Positions 1-6,445 of a stretch of 8,377 nt of DNA are shown here, in pieces (within the stretch, counting starts at the first letter, position 1; each line of letters begins with the position of its first letter). Source of the stretch: DATLGD01 sp035540755 (GTDB lineage Bacteria > Actinomycetota > Actinomycetes > Mycobacteriales > SCTD01); assembly GCA_035540755.1 (NCBI GenBank), contig DATLGD010000092.1, forward strand, positions 1-8,377. Reading direction: 5' to 3'. Below the pieces are notes generated by a model that worked only from the letters and a program-made list of their open reading frames with translations, was not told where the DNA came from and did no database searches. A program made the translations under genes and the position numbers.

Positions 1-63
1 GTCGAACCCGCACTGACGAAGCTTTTAAGGCTCCGGCCTCTGGACCAGTTGGGCTACGGGGGC
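1..63 (-). tRNA. tRNA with UAA anticodon and short variable loop, 3' end cut by window edge
   Basis: Read on the minus strand from 63, the sequence folds as a tRNA. It has a 7-nt acceptor 5' strand GCCCCCG, T8 and A9, and a 3-bp D stem (GCC/GGC) around a loop with A14 and GG. The anticodon stem is GGAGC/GCTTC with loop CTTAAAA, and the T arm begins GCGGG-TTCGAC. The 3' half of the T stem, the acceptor 3' strand and the discriminator base lie outside the window. The anticodon is UAA (plus positions 25-27), which reads the leucine codon UUA. The variable region is only about 6 nt (GTCAGT), so this is a class I body, whereas bacterial tRNA-Leu including Streptomyces bldA is class II. The call as a tRNA is firm; the amino acid is uncertain. 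The nearest upstream gene is the uracil-DNA glycosylase, ending at 236. I see no convincing promoter of its own. Confidence 0.82.
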
Positions 64-235
64 CCACCTCACCGTACGGGGGCTTCAAGCGAGGATGAGC
101 GTGAGGCGACGGTGCGCGCTGTCGCGGCTGCGACTCCGTCACGGCACCGCCGCGAGCAGCTGCTCCTCGCTGATCTTGCTCGGTGGTGAGGTCAGCACGC
201 CTGATGGTCCTTCCACCTCCGACAGTTCCAGTGGC

Positions 236-1018
236 TCACACGGCCTGCACGAGCTCCTTCGCCCGCAGGAAGACGGCGTCGAGCATCGGTTCGGTGAGCC
301 GGCCGGTGAAGGTGTTCTGCTGGCTGACGTGGTAGCAGCCGAGCAGGACCAGCCCACCGGGCAGCGCCGCCTCGACACCGTGCCCGAAGGCCGGCAGCCG
401 GCCGACCTCGACGCCGGCCCCGACCAGGGCCCGCCCGAGTGCGGTCCAGCCGAAGCCGCCGAGCACCACGACGCACCGCACGGTGGGCAGGAGCAGCCGC
501 AGCTCGGCTGCCAGCCACTGCGTGCAGGTGTCGCGCTCGGCCGGCGTCGGCTTGTTCGCCGGGGGCGCGCACCGCACCGGCAGCACGATGCGGGTGCCGC
601 GCAGCCGCAGGCCGTCGTGCGCGTCGACCGACTCCGGCTGGCTGGCCAGGCCCGCCCGGTGCAGGGCGGCGAACAGCCAGTCGCCGCTGCGGTCGCCCGT
701 GAAGATGCGGCCGGTGCGGTTGCCGCCGTGGGCGGCCGGTGCCAGCCCGCTGACGAGCAGGCGCGGCGCGGCGTCACCCCAGCCGGTGATCGGGCGGCCC
801 CAGTACTGCTGGTCGGCGTAGGCGGCCCGGCGGGTGACGGCGACCTCCTCCCGCCAGGCCACCAGGCGCGGGCAGGCCCGGCACACCGACGACCGCGCGT
901 CGATCTCCTCGACCGAGCCGGACGAGGCCGCCAGCCGCGCGACGTCGGCCGTGCTGCGGGCGACCGGGGTCGAGGCAGTGGCCCGGTCAGTGGGATGCCC
1001 GCTGCCGGGGAGGATCAC
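236..1018 (-). CDS. Uracil-DNA glycosylase, family 5 (UDGb type), iron-sulfur
   Basis: A 260-residue cytosolic base-excision repair enzyme that removes uracil, and in characterised family 5 members also hypoxanthine and other deaminated bases, from DNA. Cys46-x2-Cys49 and Cys150-x14-Cys165 form the four-cysteine pattern of the 4Fe-4S cluster of family 4/5 enzymes. Motif A is GLAPAAHGGNRTGR at 91-104, the family 5 form that lacks the Asp/Asn general base of other UDG families. The second active-site motif is HVSQQNTFTGRLT from His230. The GTG start overlaps the ppx stop by 4 nt (GTGA), which supports this start even though no strong Shine-Dalgarno sequence is present and the first 40 residues are not recognisable. 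A later start near residue 26 or 36 would also keep all motifs. M. tuberculosis carries its UdgB elsewhere (Rv1259), so its position at the end of the eno-ppx cluster is notable. Confidence 0.9.
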   Translation of the reverse strand: MILPGSGHPTDRATASTPVARSTADVARLAASSGSVEEIDARSSVCRACPRLVAWREEVAVTRRAAYADQQYWGRPITGWGDAAPRLLVSGLAPAAHGGNRTGRIFTGDRSGDWLFAALHRAGLASQPESVDAHDGLRLRGTRIVLPVRCAPPANKPTPAERDTCTQWLAAELRLLLPTVRCVVVLGGFGWTALGRALVGAGVEVGRLPAFGHGVEAALPGGLVLLGCYHVSQQNTFTGRLTEPMLDAVFLRAKELVQAV

Positions 1019-1926
1019 GCCAGCGACCAGGCTGTGCCGTCGAGGATGTCGGCCTCGCTGACGAGCACCTGCGAGGCCTCCGCCTCCTGCACGACGCCGC
1101 GCAGCACCAGCGCTCCGGCGCCGATGACGTCGACGCGGCCCGGGTGCATGTACGGCAGGGCGGCCCGGTCGGCCCGCGACATGGCGAGCAGGTCGTCGCA
1201 GGCCGCGACCACCGTGCCGGCGTCGAGCCGGGCCAGGTGGGTGCGCTCGGTCAGGTAGGCCGGCAGGCGGAGCGCGTGCGCGGCCACGGTGGTCGCCGTG
1301 CCGGCGAGCGCCACCAGCAGCCGCGCGCGGTCGACCGGGACGGCGTCGCGCACCCGCTCGAGCGCCTCGTCGACGTCGTGCCGGGCTGCCGCGACCTGCG
1401 CCGCGGACGGCGGGTCGTCGCGCAGGTGCCGCTCGGTCAGCCGGACGCAGCCGAGGTCGACCGACACGGCGGCCTCGACCTCCGTCGTGCCGAGCACCAC
1501 CTCGGTCGAGCCACCACCGATGTCGACGACCAGGAACGGACCTTCTGCCGCGTCGAGCCCGCGGGTGGCCCCGTCGAACGACAGCGCCGCCTCCTCCTCG
1601 CCGCTGATGACCTCCGGTTCGGTGCCCAGGGCCTCTCGGACGAGCGCGGTGAACTCGCTGCGGTTGCGTGCGTCCCGGGTCGCGCTGGTGGCCACCATCC
1701 GGGTGCGCTCGACGCCGAGGGACCGGCAGGTCGCGGCGTAGTCGACCAGCGCGGCGCGCACCCGCTGCAGCGCCTGCGGAGCCAGCACCCCGGTGCGGTC
1801 GACGCCCTCGCCCAGCCGCACGACGCGCAGCTCGCGGTGCACGTCGGTGAGGGCGCCGTCGTCGACGTCGGCGACGAGCAGCCGCAGCGAGTTCGTGCCG
1901 CAGTCGAGCGCGGCGACCCGCGTCAC
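1015..1926 (-). CDS. ppx: Ppx/GppA family exopolyphosphatase / pppGpp phosphatase
   Basis: A 303-residue member of the ASKHA phosphatase family, which removes terminal phosphate from inorganic polyphosphate and/or converts pppGpp to ppGpp in the cytosol. The N-terminal phosphate-binding loop is ALDCGTNSLRLLVAD (residues 6-20). SGEEEA at 107-112 carries the catalytic glutamate region, DIGGGSTE at 134-141 is the second phosphate loop, and GTATT at 208-212 fits the nucleotide-binding loop. The length matches short actinobacterial proteins such as M. tuberculosis Ppx2 (Rv1026, same synteny) and not the roughly 500-residue E. coli enzymes, so the C-terminal HD-type and helical domains are absent. 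The GTG start shares the 4-nt overlap GTGA with the DUF501 stop, and the stop overlaps the glycosylase start in the same way. Sequence alone does not decide between polyphosphate and pppGpp as main substrate. Confidence 0.92.
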   Translation of the reverse strand: MTRVAALDCGTNSLRLLVADVDDGALTDVHRELRVVRLGEGVDRTGVLAPQALQRVRAALVDYAATCRSLGVERTRMVATSATRDARNRSEFTALVREALGTEPEVISGEEEAALSFDGATRGLDAAEGPFLVVDIGGGSTEVVLGTTEVEAAVSVDLGCVRLTERHLRDDPPSAAQVAAARHDVDEALERVRDAVPVDRARLLVALAGTATTVAAHALRLPAYLTERTHLARLDAGTVVAACDDLLAMSRADRAALPYMHPGRVDVIGAGALVLRGVVQEAEASQVLVSEADILDGTAWSLA

Positions 1927-2429
1927 GAGCTGCCGGGGTCCGGCGGCACCTCGACGCAGGGGCCGCGCGACCACCACTCGGGCAGCTGCTCGAGCGCCTC
2001 GTCGCCGAACGGGTTGACGCCCGGCCCCACCGCGAGGCTGTGCGCGACGTGCACGTGCAGGCACTTCACGCGGTCGGGCATGCCGCCCTGCGCCGGCACC
2101 TTCTCGAGCACGCCCAGCGCATCGCGCCGTCCGACGTAGTCCTCCGCCGCCGCCTCGTAGCGGACCTTCAGCTCCGGGTCGTCGGCCAGCCGGGCGGTCA
2201 TCTCCTTCATCATCCCGCTGGACTCGAGGCCGCCGATCGCCGACGCCGCGCGCGGGCAGGTGAGGTAGTAGAGCGTCGGGAAGGGCGTGCCGTCCTCGAG
2301 CCGCGGGCTCGTCTCGACGACGTCGGGGAGCCCGCACGGGCAGCGGTGGGCGACGTCGCGCATGGCGCGGGGCGGGCGGCCGAGCTGACGGCCGACCGCC
2401 TCCCGGTCACCGGGCCGCAGGTCGCTCAC
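1923..2429 (-). CDS. DUF501 family protein of unknown function
   Basis: A 168-residue protein matching the DUF501 family found between ftsB and ppx in actinomycetes (Rv1025 in M. tuberculosis). Family hallmarks are AVGRQLGRPPRA near the N-terminus, RCPCGLPDVVETSPRL (29-44), DGTPFPTLYYLTCPRA (46-61), and KCLHVHVAHSLA near 122-133. No signal peptide or membrane segment is evident. Cys30, Cys32 and Cys58 with Cys123, His125, His127 and His130 are candidates for a metal site, which is my inference and not an established function. The GTG start at 2429 overlaps the preceding stop by GTGA and agrees with the usual family N-terminus; the longer upstream reading in this frame is an overlap with the septum gene. 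The function is unknown, and co-transcription with ftsB and ppx is the only contextual clue. Confidence 0.88.
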   Translation of the reverse strand: MSDLRPGDREAVGRQLGRPPRAMRDVAHRCPCGLPDVVETSPRLEDGTPFPTLYYLTCPRAASAIGGLESSGMMKEMTARLADDPELKVRYEAAAEDYVGRRDALGVLEKVPAQGGMPDRVKCLHVHVAHSLAVGPGVNPFGDEALEQLPEWWSRGPCVEVPPDPGSS

Positions 2430-3019
2430 GGTGCCGGCGCGGCGGGGCCCGGCTGCGCGGCCGGCTCGTCGGCCGCCGGCTGGTCGGCCTCGGCGACGCT
2501 TGCCCACACCTGCGCCCACCAGGGCGCCTCCGGACCGCCCGCGGGCGGCGCCGCGCCCTCGGCCGCATCGGCCGGGCCCTCCCCCTCGGGCGGGATGACG
2601 ACGTAGGTGACCTCGCCGGGCCGCGCCATGTGCAGCCGGCGGCGCGCTTCGGCGGCGACGAAGGCCGGATCCTCGAGCTGCTGCCTGGCGTGCTCGAGCG
2701 CCTCGACCCGCTCGCGCGTCTCGGCCTGCTCCCGCTCCATCGAGGAGATCTCGGCGCGCTGCGCGAAGTAGGTCCGCAGCGGGAGCGCAGCGCTGAACAC
2801 CAGCGTGCACACGACCAGGCCGAGGATCGCGGCCCGCGTCGTGACCGGGCTGCCGCCGCGCAGCGCCGGCGTCGACGGTCGGCCCGCCCGCGGGTCGACC
2901 GTCGGAGCGCCCGGCCGGGCGGGCCGCAGCGGCCGGCCGCTGGCGGTCGAACGGCCACGCGCGGCAGCCGCCGGACGACGCGTCGTCCGGCCGGCTCGGG
3001 GGCGCCGGGGTGGTGTCAC
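2426..3019 (-). CDS. FtsB/DivIC-like septum formation initiator
   Basis: A 197-residue bitopic membrane protein of the FtsB/DivIC family, which acts in the divisome with FtsL and FtsQ. A basic, Pro/Arg/Ala-rich cytoplasmic region of about 60 residues is followed by one membrane segment (about 63-81, AAILGLVVCTLVFSAALPL). An extracytoplasmic coiled coil covers about 86-116 (QRAEISSMEREQAETRERV). Next comes the family signature DPAFVAAEARRRLHMARPGE at 117-136 and a low-complexity Ala/Pro/Glu-rich tail. The GTG start at 3019 lies 4 nt after the eno stop. A second GTG at residue 59, just before the membrane helix, is possible but would drop the long basic N-terminus common in actinomycete homologues. 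It corresponds to Rv1024 in M. tuberculosis. Its end overlaps the DUF501 start by 4 nt, implying coupled translation. Confidence 0.88.
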   Translation of the reverse strand: MTPPRRPRAGRTTRRPAAAARGRSTASGRPLRPARPGAPTVDPRAGRPSTPALRGGSPVTTRAAILGLVVCTLVFSAALPLRTYFAQRAEISSMEREQAETRERVEALEHARQQLEDPAFVAAEARRRLHMARPGEVTYVVIPPEGEGPADAAEGAAPPAGGPEAPWWAQVWASVAEADQPAADEPAAQPGPAAPAP

Positions 3020-3023
3020 GGCC

Positions 3024-4319
<1,296 letters not shown>

Positions 4320-4323
4320 GGTT

Positions 4324-4328
4324 CTCCT
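4324..4328 (-). promoter_or_regulatory. Shine-Dalgarno sequence of eno
   Basis: AGGAG on the minus strand, separated from the GTG start of eno by AACC. This is one of the two clear Shine-Dalgarno matches in the window and confirms the start choice. Confidence 0.75.
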
Positions 4329-4356
4329 GGTGCGCAGGGGACGGGCGGACGCGGCG

Positions 4357-4385
4357 AGCCTAACGACCCGTCGCGCGCCTGCCCG
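4357..4385 (-). promoter_or_regulatory. Candidate promoter for eno operon
   Basis: On the minus strand TAGGCT (4362-4357) fits the TAnnnT form of actinobacterial -10 elements. A weak -35 CGGGCA (4385-4380) lies 17 nt upstream, matching TTGACA at 3 of 6 positions. Transcription would begin about 30 nt before the eno GTG, and the AGGAG lies inside that short leader. The TAG/CTA-rich spot stands out in an otherwise almost AT-free spacer. It is predicted only from pattern and spacing. Confidence 0.35.
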
Positions 4386-4450
4386 GGAGACCCGCCGCCG
4401 GCTCGCTCACCGGTCCGCGTCGTTCCCCCCGGCCGCCGCCCGTCCCCCGG

Positions 4451-4504
4451 CAGGAGCCCTCCCGACGGTTTCGCGGCGGGGCAGAACCGTCGGGAGGGCT
4501 CCTG
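4451..4504 (-). terminator. Large perfect hairpin after mazG, candidate terminator
   Basis: Positions 4451-4470 and 4485-4504 are perfect reverse complements over 20 bp (14 GC pairs) around a 14-nt loop. It lies about 70 nt after the mazG stop and about 65 nt before the candidate eno promoter, where a terminator of the mfd-mazG unit would be expected. No U-tract follows on the minus strand (the next bases are CCGGGGGACG), so it is not a classical intrinsic terminator. U-less hairpin terminators have been proposed in GC-rich actinomycetes. It could equally be a mobile or REP-like repeat, since extra copies of one arm occur next to it. Confidence 0.4.
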
Positions 4505-4582
4505 GCGGAGAGGGGTGGAGTGGCTGCGGCGGGTCGGGAGGGCGGCGGAACCGTCGGGAGGGCTCCGGACGGTCAGGAGGGC
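4451..4582. repeat. Cluster of GTCGGGAGGGC-core repeats between mazG and eno
   Basis: On the plus strand AACCGTCGGGAGGGCTCC occurs at 4485-4502 and again, identical over 18 nt, at 4549-4566. The inverse copy is at 4453-4470. A core-only copy GTCGGGAGGGC lies at 4533-4543, and a one-mismatch copy GTCAGGAGGGC at 4572-4582 overlaps the mazG stop codon. That makes five related units in about 130 nt, one inverted and four direct. The remaining sequence between them is GC-rich filler without an ORF of note. This pattern resembles short dispersed intergenic repeats, but no genome-wide count is possible from the window. Confidence 0.85.
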
Positions 4583-5259
4583 CAGCGGTCGGACCACTCC
4601 TGCGGCTCGACGTCGGCCGGCTCGCGCCCCTCGGCGCGCACCTGCTCCTCGAGCCCGGCGAGGGTGTCGCGGTAGTGCTTGGCCGCCGACCGCAACGCCT
4701 GCTCAGGGTCCACGCCGGCCTCGCGGCACCGGGCGACGAGCGCCCACAGCTCGCCGCCGAGACCGTCGTACTGCGGCACGGGAACGCCGAGCTTGCCGCC
4801 GCGCTTCTGCAGCCGCGCGGCGAGCGCGAGCGAGGGCTGCGACAGCGGCACGCCCTCGGTGACCGACGTGCGGCCCTTCTCGGCGGCCTTGAGCGCGTCC
4901 CAGTTCCGCTCGACGGCGTCGGCGTCGTGCGCGGACACGTCCTCGAACACGTGCGGGTGGCGCCGCACGAGCTTGTCGACCAGGTCGGCGGCGACGTCGT
5001 CGATGGTCCAGCCGCCGACCCGCTCCGCTGCCACCCGCGCGTGGAAGACCACCTGGAGCAGGACGTCGCCGAGCTCCTCGCGCAGCGCGCCGGAGTCGCC
5101 GTCCTCGAGCGCCGCGTAGGCCTCGTAGGCCTCCTCGAGCAGGTACGGCATGAGGCTCTCGTGCGTCTGCGCGGCGTCCCACGGGCAGCCGCCGGGCGAG
5201 CGCAGCCGGTCCATGACCGCCACGACCTCGAGCAGCCGCTCCCCCGGCCGGCCGGTCAC
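4573..5259 (-). CDS. mazG: MazG nucleoside triphosphate pyrophosphohydrolase
   Basis: A 228-residue all-alpha NTP pyrophosphatase that hydrolyses (d)NTPs, including aberrant ones, to NMP and pyrophosphate. The N-terminal catalytic domain has RSPGGCPWDAAQTHESLMPY (20-39), then the Mg-binding motif EExxE at Glu42, Glu43, Glu46 and ExxD at Glu62, Asp65. RRHPHVFEDV and NWDALKAAEK follow and are typical of the family. The C-terminal half (GGELWALVARCREAGVDPEQALRSAAKH is its most recognisable stretch, in part: DPEQALRSAAKH) aligns with the second MazG repeat but lacks an EExxE motif, so only one catalytic site is expected. The protein is shorter than E. coli MazG (263) and M. tuberculosis MazG (about 325). 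The GTG start lies 4 nt after the lipoprotein stop and has no clear Shine-Dalgarno sequence, suggesting coupling. The last codons overlap a degenerate intergenic repeat unit. Confidence 0.93.
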   Translation of the reverse strand: MTGRPGERLLEVVAVMDRLRSPGGCPWDAAQTHESLMPYLLEEAYEAYAALEDGDSGALREELGDVLLQVVFHARVAAERVGGWTIDDVAADLVDKLVRRHPHVFEDVSAHDADAVERNWDALKAAEKGRTSVTEGVPLSQPSLALAARLQKRGGKLGVPVPQYDGLGGELWALVARCREAGVDPEQALRSAAKHYRDTLAGLEEQVRAEGREPADVEPQEWSDRWPS

Positions 5260-5263
5260 CGGC

Positions 5264-6385
5264 TCAGGAGGCCGGGGACTCGACCGGGGCTTCGGGCTGG
5301 ACGCCCTCGGGCGCCTGGCCCGGGTCGCCGCCCTGCGGAGCACCCGGGTCGCCGCCCTGCGGGGCTCCCGGCTGGCCGCCGATGGCGGGCTCCTCCGGCT
5401 CCGGGCTCGACAGGCCGTCGTCGTCGGGCGACGGCGCGACCTCGACGGCCTCGCCGTCCCACTGCCCGAAGCGCGGGTTGACCTCGACGCCGACTCGCTC
5501 GGCGGTCTCGCGCAGCAGCTCGTCGACACGCTCGGTGCGCTGCTCGGCAAGGGCCCGGCGCTCGAGCTCCGGCGTCGCCTCCTCGAGCGAGGTGGTGCGG
5601 CGCTCGACCACCTCGACGACGTGCCAGCCGAACTGCGTCTGGACGACGAACGGCTCGCCCTCGGGCTCGGTGAAGACGGCCTCGTCGAACTCGGGCACGA
5701 ACGTGCCGCGCGGCTGGAAGCCGAGGTCCCCGCCCTGCTCGGCGTTGGACGTGTCGGTCGAGAGCTCCGCGGCCAGCCGCTCGAAGGCGGCCGGGTCGGC
5801 CTGCACCTGCGCCAGGACGTCGCGGGCCTGCTGCTCCTCCTCGAGCAGGATGTGGCGACTGCGCACCTGCTGGTACTGGCCGATGCTCTGCTCGTAGACG
5901 GCCTCGAGCTCGGCCTGCGGGACGTCGAGGTCCTCGGTGAGGGCGTCACCCAAGGAGATCTCGAGCACCACCTCGCGGGCGAAGCGCGGCAGGTCCTCCG
6001 GCGCGATGCCGCCGGCCGCGGCCTGGGCCTCGAGCTCCTCGCGGCCACCGGCCTGCTCGGCGAACTGCTCGATCTGCTCGTCGACGTCGCCCTGCGTGAC
6101 CTCGACGCCCTCCTGTTCGGCGGCCTCCTCGAGCAGCAGGGCGCGCACCATGCGGTTGAGGACCTGGCGCTGGTAGTCGGCCCGGTCGGCGCCGAACTGC
6201 TCCTGCGCCTGCGGGTCGGTCAGGCCGCGGTCGACGATCGACTGCAGCTCCTCGGTCGTGATCCGCTCGTCGCCGACGGTGGCGGCGGCGCCGGACCGGG
6301 CCGGCGAGTCGCCGCAGCCGGCCACGAGCGCGAGCGCCAGCCCGACCGACAGGACGAGGGTCGGGCGGCGGGAGGTGCGGGTCAC
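5264..6385 (-). CDS. SurA/PrsA-like parvulin peptidyl-prolyl isomerase lipoprotein
   Basis: A 373-residue exported lipoprotein. Residues 1-24 form a lipoprotein signal (basic TRTSRRP, hydrophobic LVLSVGLALALVAG, lipobox LVAGC with Cys24 the predicted lipidated residue). A SurA-N-like helical region follows (about 36-165, starting VGDERITTEEL). The parvulin rotamase domain spans about 174-263 (VRSRHILLEEE, GGDLGFQPRGTF, FVPEFDEAVF, QFGWHVVEVVERR), with His178 and His255 at the usual conserved positions. The tail from about 316 is acidic and Pro/Gly-rich with two tandem PGAPQGGD units. It probably assists folding of secreted proteins outside the membrane; the substrates are unknown. GTG at 6385 is chosen over GTG at 6400 because GGAAGGA lies 6 nt upstream of it. 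It follows mfd by 60 nt and precedes mazG by 4 nt. M. tuberculosis instead has lipoprotein LpqU after mazG. Confidence 0.9.
   Translation of the reverse strand: MTRTSRRPTLVLSVGLALALVAGCGDSPARSGAAATVGDERITTEELQSIVDRGLTDPQAQEQFGADRADYQRQVLNRMVRALLLEEAAEQEGVEVTQGDVDEQIEQFAEQAGGREELEAQAAAGGIAPEDLPRFAREVVLEISLGDALTEDLDVPQAELEAVYEQSIGQYQQVRSRHILLEEEQQARDVLAQVQADPAAFERLAAELSTDTSNAEQGGDLGFQPRGTFVPEFDEAVFTEPEGEPFVVQTQFGWHVVEVVERRTTSLEEATPELERRALAEQRTERVDELLRETAERVGVEVNPRFGQWDGEAVEVAPSPDDDGLSSPEPEEPAIGGQPGAPQGGDPGAPQGGDPGQAPEGVQPEAPVESPAS
5319..5366 (-). repeat. 24-nt in-frame tandem repeat in lipoprotein tail
   Basis: Two adjacent 24-nt units (5319-5342 and 5343-5366) share their first 20 bases and encode the repeated octapeptide PGAPQGGD in the C-terminal tail of the parvulin lipoprotein. 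Being a whole number of codons, copy-number change would lengthen or shorten the tail without a frameshift. Confidence 0.85.
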
Positions 6386-6391
6386 GAGAGG

Positions 6392-6398
6392 TCCTTCC
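6392..6398 (-). promoter_or_regulatory. Shine-Dalgarno sequence of the parvulin lipoprotein gene
   Basis: GGAAGGA on the minus strand with a 6-nt spacer to the GTG at 6385. It overlaps the alternative upstream GTG (6400-6398), which therefore has no good ribosome site and would also add residues before a typical signal peptide. Confidence 0.7.
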
Positions 6399-6445
6399 AC
6401 AGGGGGTGCAGCGGTCCGTCCACCTTGCCAGAACGGCCGGGCGGG

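Noticed and set aside
64..130. TTGAAG upstream of the tRNA as a -35 promoter element
   Set aside because: The only -10-like hexamer nearby (TACGGT) is about 6 nt away, far too close; no other suitable -10 is seen.
121..134. Small hairpin GTCGC-GGCT-GCGAC before the tRNA, as a terminator for udg
   Set aside because: The stem is only 5 bp and no U-tract follows on the minus strand.
154..165. 12-nt perfect palindrome GAGCAGCTGCTC in the udg-tRNA spacer
   Set aside because: No loop, tract or second copy accompanies it, and it is what common GC-ending Glu/Gln/Leu codons produce; no reason to call an operator.
95..2139. Plus-strand open frames of 387 and 331 codons over udg, ppx and DUF501
   Set aside because: They lie opposite genes with intact catalytic motifs, and their translations are low-complexity Arg/Gly/Ala-rich.
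6386..6445. Separate promoter or terminator in the mfd-lipoprotein gap
   Set aside because: The 60 nt contain a good ribosome site but no TAnnnT-type -10 with spacing, and no stable hairpin.
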